Source: Breoghania sp. L-A4
GTDB lineage: Bacteria > Pseudomonadota > Alphaproteobacteria > Rhizobiales > Stappiaceae
Direction of reading: 5' to 3'
Assembly (NCBI RefSeq): GCF_003432385.1
Contig: NZ_CP031841.1
Coordinates: 1,899,579 to 1,963,578, forward strand
DNA: 64,000 nucleotides
A program made the position numbers and the translations under genes. Below the pieces are notes generated by a model that was given only the letters and a program-made list of their open reading frames with translations, ran no database searches and had not been told where the DNA came from. This document shows positions 26,205 to 34,467 of the stretch, in pieces; position 1 is the stretch's first letter, and the number at the start of each line of letters is the position of its first letter.

Positions 26205-26795
26205 TTACTTCTGGTTCAGTTCCAGGTCGATGCGCACCGGGATCTCGTCGGAGACGGCGGGCACATAGGTCGACATGCCGAAGTCGCTGCGCGTCAGCGT
26301 GGTGGTGCCGACAAGGCCGATCGTCTGAACCTGGGTCGCCGGGTTCGGCGCGCTCTTGTTCACGGTGAAGGTGATGGTCACCGGCTTGGTGACGTCGAGC
26401 AGCGTGAAGTCGCCGGTGACATCGAGCGTCGTGTCGCTGGTCTTCTCCACCTTGGTGCTGGTGAACGTCGCCTTGGGGAAGGCCTCGACGTTGAAGAAGT
26501 CGGCGGTCTTCAGGTGTTCGTCGCGCGGATCCCAGAAGGTCTCCAGGCTCGCCGTGTCGATGGTCACCGCGACCTTGGAGTTCTCCGGCGCTTCCTCGTC
26601 GATCACAACGGTGCCGTCAAAATCCGAGAACCGGCCGTGCACGGTGGAATAGCCGAAATGGTTGACCGTGAAGGTCAGCGCGGCGTGGCTGTGGTCGATG
26701 GCGTAGTCGACCGGTTCGGCGCTGGCCGTGCCGGCGAGAAGGGCAGGGGCGGTGAGCAGGCTGGCGGCGAGAAGCGCGGTGGAGAGACGGGACAT
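26205..26795 (-). CDS. YceI-family periplasmic protein (copy 2)
   Basis: A 196-residue intact YceI protein; ATG 26795 is preceded by CAGGAG. The signal peptide (LSTALLAASLLTAPALLAGTASA) is followed by the barrel, with DYAIDHSHAALTFTVNHFGYSTVHGRF and FPKATFTSTKVEK motifs. It is the first gene of the YceI-cytochrome b561-YceI set. It probably carries a polyisoprenoid or quinone-like lipid in the periplasm. Confidence 0.9.
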   Translation of the reverse strand: MSRLSTALLAASLLTAPALLAGTASAEPVDYAIDHSHAALTFTVNHFGYSTVHGRFSDFDGTVVIDEEAPENSKVAVTIDTASLETFWDPRDEHLKTADFFNVEAFPKATFTSTKVEKTSDTTLDVTGDFTLLDVTKPVTITFTVNKSAPNPATQVQTIGLVGTTTLTRSDFGMSTYVPAVSDEIPVRIDLELNQK

Positions 26796-27062
26796 GGAAG
26801 GCTCCTGAAACGGGTGCATGACGTGTTTTGGTGGCGCGGGCGCAAGGCAACGCGCTCGCCCTCACATCGCGTCGCGCATGCTGCACTGCAACTGCACGCA
26901 CTGTTCAGCCGTGGCGAACAATCGGGTCGCGGTGTTGGCACGCTTGCTGTTGCGGTGGGGGACGGCCGTGGCGGTTGACCGAAACGGCCGTCGCGGTCAC
27001 GGTATGCGCCGAATCCGGATCCTGTGTCCGGCCAGCCAGTCAACCGTCATGAGGACCAATAG

Positions 27063-27455
27063 ATGGACGAACGCGAGCGCCACGCGATGGGCATGAAGAC
27101 CCGCCGCACGGTTCTGGGCAATGCGCATGTGGACCGCGCGGATGCCAGCAAGACCTCGTTCTCGGAGGAATTCCAGGATCTGATCACCCGCTATGCCTGG
27201 GGCGAGATCTGGACGCGCGAGCGCTTCGACCACAAGACCCGGCGGCTGCTGGTACTCGCCATGATGGTGGCGCTGGGGCGCTGGGAGGAATTCGTCATGC
27301 ACGTGCGCGCGGCCCTGTTCGAGGGCGAGCTGGAGCCCGATGACATCAAGGAAGTGCTGATGCAGTCGGCCATCTATTGCGGCGTGCCCGCCGCCAACAC
27401 CGCCTTCAAGGAGGCGGCGGCGACGGTGGCCGAATACGAAAACAGCAAGGCCTGA
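27063..27455 (+). CDS. Carboxymuconolactone decarboxylase-family protein (PcaC-like)
   Basis: A 130-residue protein matching gamma-carboxymuconolactone decarboxylase along its whole length: RTVLGNAHVDRADASKTSFSEEFQDLITRYAWGEIWTR, then LEPDDIKEVLMQSAIYCGVPAANTAFKEAAATVAE. In the beta-ketoadipate pathway PcaC removes CO2 from 4-carboxymuconolactone. The other pca genes are not adjacent, so the pathway role is likely but not proven by context. The ribosome site is GAGGA upstream of ATG 27063. Confidence 0.85.
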   Translation: MDERERHAMGMKTRRTVLGNAHVDRADASKTSFSEEFQDLITRYAWGEIWTRERFDHKTRRLLVLAMMVALGRWEEFVMHVRAALFEGELEPDDIKEVLMQSAIYCGVPAANTAFKEAAATVAEYENSKA

Positions 27456-27554
27456 GCGCGTCACACGGCCATCCGGGCCGCGGTGCGGCTGGCGGTGGTG
27501 CGCCCGGGATGGCGGCGTCGACACGCGCGCCGCGGATCAAACGAGGGGGAAGCA

Positions 27555-28184
27555 ATGATCGATTTCTATTCCTGGACGACACCGAACGGCCGCAAGGTCT
27601 CCATCATGCTGGAGGAATGCGGCCTGCCGTACGAGACGCATGCCATCAACATCATGCAGGACGAGCAGTTCGCGCCGGAATTCCTCGAAATCTCGCCCAA
27701 CAACAAGATTCCGGCGATCGTCGACCGCGAGACGGGCACCACGCTGATGGAGTCGGGCGCGATCCTGCTGTATCTGGCGAAGAAGACCGGAAAATTCCTG
27801 CCCTCCGACGAGGCCGGCTACTGGAAGGTGATGGAGTGGCTGATGTGGCAGATGGGCGGTTTCGGCCCGATGCTGGGTCAGGCGCATCATTTCGTGCACT
27901 TCAACCCCGACAAGGCGCCCTACGCGACCGAGCGCTACAAGAAGGAGGCGCGGCGTCTCTATGGCGTGCTCGACAGGCAGTTGGCCGACAATGATTATGT
28001 CGCGGGCGACTATTCCATCGCCGACATGGCGATCTGGCCCTGGGCCTCGCGCTTCGAGTGGCAGGACGTGGATCTGAACGACTTTCCCAGCGTCAAGCGC
28101 TGGTATCTCGACGTGGCCGCCCGTCCCGCCGTGCAGCGCGGCTATCAGGTGCCCAAGGACATGGGCCCGATCCCGATGCCGTGA
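27555..28184 (+). CDS. Glutathione S-transferase family protein
   Basis: A 209-residue cytoplasmic GST; ATG 27555 follows GAGGGGGAAG. The N-terminal thioredoxin fold (MIDFYSWTTPNGRKVSIMLEECGLPYE, with NNKIPAIVD and MESGAILLYLA) binds glutathione. The C-terminal helical domain contains YSIADMAIWPWASRFEW. It resembles the YghU/GstB-type nu-class enzymes with disulfide reductase activity. It lies 100 bp downstream of the PcaC-like gene. Confidence 0.9.
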   Translation: MIDFYSWTTPNGRKVSIMLEECGLPYETHAINIMQDEQFAPEFLEISPNNKIPAIVDRETGTTLMESGAILLYLAKKTGKFLPSDEAGYWKVMEWLMWQMGGFGPMLGQAHHFVHFNPDKAPYATERYKKEARRLYGVLDRQLADNDYVAGDYSIADMAIWPWASRFEWQDVDLNDFPSVKRWYLDVAARPAVQRGYQVPKDMGPIPMP

Positions 28185-28200
28185 GGAACAGCGCGACAGG

Positions 28201-28226
28201 GCATCCGGCCCGGCCGGCCCGGATGC
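28201..28226. terminator. GC-rich hairpin downstream of the GST gene
   Basis: gcatccgg and ccggatgc form an 8-bp stem around a 10-base GC loop, 17 bp past the GST stop. No T-run follows, so termination is only possible. Confidence 0.4.
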
Positions 28227-28433
28227 TTCCGGACGGTCGCGCTGACCCGGACGGCGCGCCCGGCCCTCGTGAATTGCCGGCGAAAGCGGGTCGATTTCAG
28301 CGCGAATGCCACGCGCACTCGGCAGGCTTTGTCGGCGTTTTCGGGCGTGCTTGCGCCCATCGGTCGCCGAAAATCATGTGGAAAGGCACCTCCACCCTTG
28401 CGCCGCCCGCCGCACTCCCTTACAGACGGAATT

Positions 28434-28525
28434 GGAGAGGTGGCCGAGTGGTCGAAGGCGCTCCCCTGCTAAGGGAGTAGGCGGGTTAAACTGTCTCGAG
28501 GGTTCGAATCCCTTCCTCTCCGCCA
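28434..28525 (+). tRNA. tRNA-Ser (anticodon GCT)
   Basis: A complete class II tRNA. The acceptor arms GGAGAGG and CCTCTCC pair and are followed by G-CCA. The anticodon stem ctccc/gggag encloses GCT (ccctGCTaaggg), and there is a long variable arm and a GGTTCGAATCC T-arm. CCA is encoded. The sequence just after it changes in composition and leads into the dnd genes, so the 3' end of this tRNA is a plausible integration site for the island. Confidence 0.96.
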
Positions 28526-28551
28526 TTTGCCCAAACGAAAGCGCTCTCCCG

Positions 28552-28573
28552 ATCCGGCTGCGGCCGGATTTTT
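28552..28573 (+). terminator. Rho-independent terminator of the tRNA gene
   Basis: Stem atccggc/gccggat with a four-base loop followed by TTTT, 27 bp after the tRNA. Confidence 0.85.
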
Positions 28574-28852
28574 GCGTTGTTTTCGAGGGTTATGCGGGAG
28601 GGGCTGAGCACCGGTCCTGGTGTCAGGAGGCCCAGAGGCGTTCTCTCCGGGCCCATATTCTCCGGACCTCATGACTGCGCCGTTTTGGTGAATTTCTTGC
28701 AAATACCTGGAATTGCGAGTCTTTTTCGAGTCTGCGGCTGAGCACTTCGACGTCAGTGGCACTTGGCTTATGGAACCAAGATCCAAACCTGAAGGGGAGC
28801 TTTTTCCATTTGATGCGCGAGCTGACCGAACAACTCATGATTGCGATACACC
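28574..28852. other. Intergenic region, tRNA-Ser to dndB end
   Basis: About 280 bp without a convincing gene; short frames here resemble no protein. This is the presumed left border of the island. I find no second copy of the tRNA 3' end elsewhere in the window. Confidence 0.5.
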
Positions 28853-30088
28853 CTACGTGATACCGATAGCTTCCTCGATGGCGCGGCGGATCACTGTTCG
28901 CCCAGATCCAGATGGATTTCGGAAACGCTCCGTTGCGAAGTCAATCGGGCGCGCGCCCTCCAGAAGCGCTGTGAAAAACCCAACGCTGATATCCTTCGCC
29001 TCCAGTGATTGCCCGGCGACTTTTCGAAGTATGTCGAAGATGGCCTGAACGCCAATTGTCCGGAATATGAAGGATTCCTCACTGGCATTCTTCCAGAAGA
29101 CATCCTCACTCGCTTTGAGATAGTTCAGAACCATTTTGTAGATAAGCGCGTCATTTCCTTCGATGAAGACCTCGCGGAGCGGTGAGCGATCGTTTGGTCC
29201 GTCCTTCAATCCACGGCGCGGTCTCGCCTCGTCCTTTCGCATAAGATTGGCGTCGCGCTTCGGATTGCTTGAGAACAGGCGAAGGATTCCATCTACGATC
29301 ACGGCTGTCGAAACACGCCAATTCGCCTCCGCCGCCAGTTTCTCAAGGGCGACATCACGCTTCGGCGCAACCATGATCCTTCCCTGAAGCGGCGAGTCGG
29401 AATCAGTACCGAGTTTACGCGTGAAAAATACGGCCAGCTTATCTGGCGTCCAGTATTCCTCAGCCTCGTCCGATACGTTGTAGCCGAACAGCTCATAGGT
29501 CAGACTGCGGTCCACACGCTTCTGCGTCGAATTGATAGTGGCGAAAACTTGAGCCTGGAGCGCCTTAGGCAGATCGAGGAAAACCGAACATAGCAAAGTC
29601 ATGCTGTCCATGGCATCAGCTTCGGCGCGAGCGAACGAAAAGAGCCGATGCTGGCCATCGATAATGGCAGCTAACTTCTTCGAAGACGGGATTGTGAGCT
29701 TGTGGCAGCCATCTTTAGATTCGGTGATCGACCAGACGTCCGATCTAACAAGCGGAACCCCTTCCTCGTCTGAGGACATGTATTCCAACTCGCCTTGATC
29801 GAAACCGGTATCAATATCATAATTTGCGGCCACGATGATCGAATTTGGGAAGGCGGAATCCACACGGTTGATGTAGGATGCAATCTCGTTCAGGCGCTTG
29901 TCTTGGATGAGACGCTGGGTACCTTCAAGAGTGTAGCCGCTGCCATCCTGCTTCATAGTCGCTCGCATCCGGTCACTGGCGGCAACTTGCAGAAGAAGTT
30001 CTGCCGGGAGGGCAACAACGAAAAAAGTGCCTAGGCGTTGGTCGACACGAAGGGCGTGGGTCTCATAGGGGAAGCTGAATTTGGTCAT
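28853..30088 (-). CDS. dndB: DndB-like DGQHR-domain protein
   Basis: A 411-residue protein with the signature DGQHR at residues 144-148 inside AAIIDGQHRLFSFARAEAD, followed by NSTQKRVDRSLTYELFG. DndB proteins regulate or limit DNA phosphorothioation together with DndC, DndD and DndE. Its start codon overlaps the stop of the membrane-protein gene upstream (ATGA), so it is translated as the last gene of the operon; in classical clusters dndB comes first. It could also be one of the phosphorothioation-associated DGQHR proteins rather than DndB proper. Lower GC than the host. Confidence 0.8.
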   Translation of the reverse strand: MTKFSFPYETHALRVDQRLGTFFVVALPAELLLQVAASDRMRATMKQDGSGYTLEGTQRLIQDKRLNEIASYINRVDSAFPNSIIVAANYDIDTGFDQGELEYMSSDEEGVPLVRSDVWSITESKDGCHKLTIPSSKKLAAIIDGQHRLFSFARAEADAMDSMTLLCSVFLDLPKALQAQVFATINSTQKRVDRSLTYELFGYNVSDEAEEYWTPDKLAVFFTRKLGTDSDSPLQGRIMVAPKRDVALEKLAAEANWRVSTAVIVDGILRLFSSNPKRDANLMRKDEARPRRGLKDGPNDRSPLREVFIEGNDALIYKMVLNYLKASEDVFWKNASEESFIFRTIGVQAIFDILRKVAGQSLEAKDISVGFFTALLEGARPIDFATERFRNPSGSGRTVIRRAIEEAIGIT

Positions 30089-30639
30089 TCTGTGAACCCA
30101 GTTGTACTGCCTGGAAGCTTGCGGGTCACACTACCGCCAACGGCGTCTTCAGGTTTGGGCTTCGTTTTTAGGTCTGGGTTATCTGCGTTCGCGACTGTCC
30201 AAATCCAAAGCCCAAAAAGCGACAAAATAAATGACAACGAAAAAATATGCTTCGGCCCCTCTTGGCGGAATTCTTGTATGCCAAGAACAGCCGCTGCAAT
30301 CAACATTATCAAAAGTGAGCTGATTGCAAAGACCGCCATCAAGGTTTTCGAATTCTTGACTGCCTCAAGCGTGAGCTGTAAAGACGCGGCACCTATTAGT
30401 GCGGGATAGAACACAGCCAATGCGGCACGCACACCCTGTAAGCCTTGGACGTCCAAAGGGCTTCCCGAGAACCAATACTTTACAATCTCCACAAAGACGC
30501 CAAAACCACTGAAGAGGACTACGCCAAAAACTAGATAGAAAATGAAGGTCAGATCGGACAAGGGCGTTTTCGTACGGCGCCTCAACTCTTTAAGAAACTC
30601 ACGATTATATTCGGAGTTTGTTTTATCCACTTCACTCAT
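30085..30639 (-). CDS. Four-helix membrane protein within the dnd operon
   Basis: A 184-residue protein beginning MSEVDKTNSEYNREFLKEL. After a charged cytoplasmic N-terminus come four hydrophobic helices: FIFYLVFGVVLFSGFGVFVEI, ALAVFYPALIGAASLQLTL, LMAVFAISSLLIMLIAAAVL and FSLSFILSLFGLWIWTV. A polar C-terminal tail follows. I know no family. It starts four bases after the dndE-herA stop, and its own stop overlaps the dndB start, so it is translationally coupled to both. An effector or membrane-anchoring role in this Dnd variant is an inference. Confidence 0.75.
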   Translation of the reverse strand: MSEVDKTNSEYNREFLKELRRRTKTPLSDLTFIFYLVFGVVLFSGFGVFVEIVKYWFSGSPLDVQGLQGVRAALAVFYPALIGAASLQLTLEAVKNSKTLMAVFAISSLLIMLIAAAVLGIQEFRQEGPKHIFSLSFILSLFGLWIWTVANADNPDLKTKPKPEDAVGGSVTRKLPGSTTGFTE

Positions 30640-30643
30640 TTGA

Positions 30644-32179
30644 TTACCAGGCTCTGATCTTCTTGGTGTTTTTGTCGAACCGCACGAAGCACTGGCCTGT
30701 CTGAAGGTTCGTAAGGTTGGCACCCTTGCCGAGAACGCGCGCTGCAGCCCCTGGCTTTGCGTTGGTCGCGAACGCTGCGACCAAGCCCATGTTGTCCAGG
30801 AACTCATCGTCTTCGCCGGAAAAGTCATCGGGAGATTGAGAGACCAGCATAACAACGCCGCCTTTGGATCGGCTCATACGGATCAGACGAGATAGCGAGG
30901 GCAGCTTGGTCCCGAGGATCTGGTGCGCTTCATCGATCATGCACAGGATGCGAAGACCCCGCGCGCCATCTGGGCTTGTCTCGGCATCCACAAGGCCATT
31001 CAGATACTGGTCCAGCGCATCCAGCAGTAGGTTGACGACAATTGTACGACTGTCTTCCGGGACGTTTGGCGGCAGCTTGATGATCCAGCTCTTCTGGAAG
31101 AACTCCGCCGGAGAGAACTTTGGCTCGAACAGCGGAAACCGGCACAACTCTTCCATGCTTGAAACGGCGCCGTCTTCCTTGACCTCATGCTCCTGATAGA
31201 CATCATGCAAGCGGTCGCGGATGTGCCGCAGTTCACAGGGTTCCTCCGAGGAAAGCGCTCGACTGGCCGCTTCATGGACGTAGTTGCGCTGGATGTTTCC
31301 CAGCTTTGAGCCCTTTAGCCGCGAGAAGGACTCGCGGAACCGCATCGCCGCCTCGTCAATCCCGAACTGGTCTTTCTGCGAGAGTGCAAGAACATCGAGC
31401 GGGATGGGCATGCGCGGAGGCTCGATTACCTGTGCCTCAAAGGCTTCACCGAGTGCGGTTTGAGCCTTCGTGCCAGTAAAGCCTGCGAGGTCCCCCTTGA
31501 AATCAAAGGCCAGCAGCGGCACCGGAGCCTGCTCACGAATGGAACGCAGCATGGCGGCTGCCATAACCGTCTTGCCCGAGCCGCTACCGCCCATGATTGC
31601 CGTGTGGGGCGCGCCACCCTTACCATTCAGGCTCCAAAAGACCTTTTCCTTGGTGGCGACATCCTCCCCGATCTCGCCGAGGGGAACTTTGATCTCGCCG
31701 CTGGAGAAAGTGGCGCCGGATGCGCCCGCGCCGCCGGACGTCGGCAAACGGCCTCCCGCTGAGGGAAGTTCAGCCACGTCTACAAGACGCCGGATAAATT
31801 GTCCGAGATCGGCTCCAGCCTGTTCCCACTCGTCGTCTAGCTTTGCTAGCCCACGCCGCCAATGGGCACCGACCAGCGTGACAAGTCTTTTGATATCGAC
31901 GTCCGGCTCCCCGGCACGCTCCACGATCAGCGCCAGCCATACGGAAAGCGCTGTGCCTGTGCCGAAAAGCGTGTCGCCCTTGATCACTTTTCCCGGCTCC
32001 AGCTCATCAGCTGAAAGGGAAATTGGAGCGCTCATCGCCAGGGAACGCGAGATTGCTAAGCGGGCGGGGAGATAGCGTTTGCGCATCCCAAGCCGCCCCA
32101 TGAAATCTGTGTTGAGCTTGTCGCTGTCGTAATCTGTGCGGAAGTTGGCGCCCGCGACTTCAACGAGGGAAATGCTCAT
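30644..32179 (-). CDS. dndE: DndE domain fused to HerA/FtsK-type ATPase
   Basis: A 511-residue protein with GGGAGGA before ATG 32179. Residues about 15-125 match DndE, the small protein that binds nicked DNA in phosphorothioation (YLPARLAISRSLAMS, GDTLFGTGTALSVWLAL). A glycine-rich linker leads into a HerA/FtsK-like ATPase: Walker A GGSGSGKT at 197-204, Walker B ILCMIDEAH at 411-419, then SKGGVVMLVSQSPDDFS. In most dnd systems DndE stands alone at about 110 residues. The fusion puts a DNA-translocase-like motor in the modification complex. It lies 44 bp after dndD. Confidence 0.85.
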   Translation of the reverse strand: MSISLVEVAGANFRTDYDSDKLNTDFMGRLGMRKRYLPARLAISRSLAMSAPISLSADELEPGKVIKGDTLFGTGTALSVWLALIVERAGEPDVDIKRLVTLVGAHWRRGLAKLDDEWEQAGADLGQFIRRLVDVAELPSAGGRLPTSGGAGASGATFSSGEIKVPLGEIGEDVATKEKVFWSLNGKGGAPHTAIMGGSGSGKTVMAAAMLRSIREQAPVPLLAFDFKGDLAGFTGTKAQTALGEAFEAQVIEPPRMPIPLDVLALSQKDQFGIDEAAMRFRESFSRLKGSKLGNIQRNYVHEAASRALSSEEPCELRHIRDRLHDVYQEHEVKEDGAVSSMEELCRFPLFEPKFSPAEFFQKSWIIKLPPNVPEDSRTIVVNLLLDALDQYLNGLVDAETSPDGARGLRILCMIDEAHQILGTKLPSLSRLIRMSRSKGGVVMLVSQSPDDFSGEDDEFLDNMGLVAAFATNAKPGAAARVLGKGANLTNLQTGQCFVRFDKNTKKIRAW

Positions 32180-32223
32180 GCCTGTCCTCCCGTCTCGTCA
32201 AAGTATCCGGGACGAACCGTGGA

Positions 32224-34260
32224 CTAACCGATATCACCAACCCGCTCAAAGTGGACCAGATACTTTTTCTGCACGTGCGGCGCAATTTCCCGAAGATACT
32301 CTCCCACGACTTCGGTGTTTGTGGAGAGCAAGATAACCTGATGTTCGCGCTGCACGAGATGATTCAGCACACCCTTACGATGCTCGATATCAAGACGTCC
32401 GAGCGGCGTATCGACCACCATTGGAAAGCCGCGGCCCGAAACCGACGACACGGCAGAGATCAAGGCTTGGGTGAAGATTTGCTTTTCACCAGCCGAGAGG
32501 TCGTAACCACGCAAGTCAACGCCAGCAGCATTTAGGAGCTTCACGTCGCAATTCTCATCGATGGCGATACGCTCCACCAGGTCTTTCTTGTGTGCCATAG
32601 AGCGGTGCGCCGTCGTCATGGCCGCCGCTATTGCGTCAATCTGGCTTGGCACTGCTTTTGCCACGATCTGGTCGACCATCATCGCGACCTTGTTCGCACG
32701 CGCGGCGCGCCGGGCGGACGGGGCAGCTTGGTCAAGCTGACCAGAGAGCTTCGTCAGATCCGTATTCTTCTGGCCAATTTGGCTTTCCAGCGAGGCCATC
32801 TCACGCCGCAGCGCCCCGATCTCCTGATCAAACCTCTGAAGTTCGCTGCCGACATGGGATAGGCGCTCGCGCTTCGTATCCACATGTGGTGCTACCGCTT
32901 CGGTGCGCATGACTTCATCTTGCAGACGCTTAAGCGCCTCTTCGTTGGCTGCAATGCTGGCCAACAGTTCGACAATCGCCGGCGCTCCCAACTCATCCAG
33001 CTCTTCGAGCCGGTCGATCACTTTGGAGCGTTCCAGCTCATTCAGGTATGGGTGCAGATAGACCTCTGCACAGTTGTCGGGAGGCGGATACCAGAGCTTC
33101 TCCCAAGCACTGCGAGCGCTGTTCAAAACGCCTTCTCGCTGGCCACCCGTGAGCGCCGGATCAAGCTCCTGCATGCCGGCATCGACCGAGGCAAGGAAAC
33201 GCTCCAGATTGCTGTCTCCCTGGCTTTTCCCATTCTCCCAGCGCTCGAGCACGCCCTCGCTCAGAAGCCGGGCCTTGACGCTCTTTCGAAGCGGTAGGCC
33301 GCACAGCGCCAGCGCAAGGTCTTTCATCATCAGATCTTCGAGCTGTGCATTTCCGTCTTCAATAGCGCGCTCATAGTTCTTGATCTGCTCGAATTGTTCT
33401 TGAAGTAGGGCCTGCGAACCAGCGCCAAAGCTGGCCAGTTCGCGGATCAGATGCTCCTGCTCTTCCTTTAGAGCGGCGCGACTGGGTTCTATTTCGGCCA
33501 GACGAGTTGACTTCTTGTCATACTAGAAGGTGAGCGTGTGTCGCTCGAGTTCCAGCTTTTCGATAGTCTTGTCGGAAACGTTCGGGGACTCCTTGCGCCG
33601 AACTTCTGCATAGGAGCGCAAGTCCTTTGCAAGTTGTTTCAGAACTGGAATACCGAGCAGACCTTCGATGCCAGCACGAACCTGCGCCGACATCTCCCGC
33701 TCTGCAAGCACGCTCACCTGTTCGCCATCGAACATGAAGAAGTGCGCCAATGTGAAGGGCAGAAGATTTTCTGCAATGTACTCGCGAAACCAATCTGCGC
33801 GGTCGTTTCCCTGCAACGCCCCTGGGCCAACGGCCTTGCGGGTTGAGCCCTCGTAGATGTGGATTTCCTCATCTTGAGGGCGATACGCGCCAGAGTCGCT
33901 GAAATGCCAGATGCGCTGAATTTCAAGCGGCTCATCATTGTCGTCGGTGAAGATCAGTTTCACAGAACAGGACGTACGCCCCGCCGCAGTTGCGCCACCA
34001 TGAAGCGCTTTCTCTAGAAAGTTTTTGTAGGAGGTAGCGAGACGCTCCTTGTCCGCACCTGAAAACGGCGAACGGGCGATCAGCGGCAGGCCATCCCGCC
34101 CGAACATCCCAAGCACAATGGCCTCAAAAAGACTTGTCTTGCCGTAGCCATTGGGGGCGCCGATCAAAACGATATTTCGACCGCTTGCCGGTGCCGGGAA
34201 ATCAAAATTGGCCGTCGTATAGGCCTTCCAGTCCCGCAACGTGATGTGTGAAAGATGCAT
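32224..34260 (-). pseudogene. dndD: DndD ATPase with in-frame amber codon
   Basis: The full frame is 678 residues, normal for DndD, an SMC/RecN-like ATPase of the phosphorothioation complex. The N-terminal half has Walker A GAPNGYGKTSLFEAI near residue 35. The C-terminal half has the ABC signature DLSAGEKQIFTQAL and Walker B FPMVVDTPLGRLD, separated by coiled-coil sequence. A TAG at 33523-33525 (codon 246, between TLTF and YDKKSTRLAEIEP) interrupts it with no change of frame. The natural stop is also TAG. It could be a nonsense mutation, a base-call error or a suppressed codon. Both halves otherwise look under selection. Confidence 0.88.
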
Positions 34261-34266
34261 GGGCTG

Positions 34267-34467
34267 TTATTCGTCCACTTGAATGCGGTCAAGGATATCG
34301 TCAAAGGAATCCCACAGGCCAGCTCGGCGTTGCTTTCCCGTTTGTTCAACCTCAGCCTGTACCAGCTCTTCAAACTCGGCGAAAAGCATCCCATTGGCCT
34401 TGCAGGCATCCTTGATCATGGTCCGTCCATCTGGATTATCGAGAAGCACAACAACATTTCGCGGCAT
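34267..34467 (-). CDS. Small dnd-operon-associated protein
   Basis: A 66-residue acidic soluble protein (MPRNVVVLLDNPDGRTMIKDACKANG ... WDSFDDILDRIQVDE) between dndC and dndD. It directly abuts dndC upstream and leaves six bases to dndD. It matches the small proteins repeatedly found in DNA modification operons. No activity is known; a structural role in the DndCD complex is plausible. Confidence 0.75.
   Translation of the reverse strand: MPRNVVVLLDNPDGRTMIKDACKANGMLFAEFEELVQAEVEQTGKQRRAGLWDSFDDILDRIQVDE

Noticed and set aside
33523..33525. Pyrrolysine or recoded amber in dndD
   Set aside because: No pyl genes or recoding signal are seen, and nonsense mutation or base error is far more likely.
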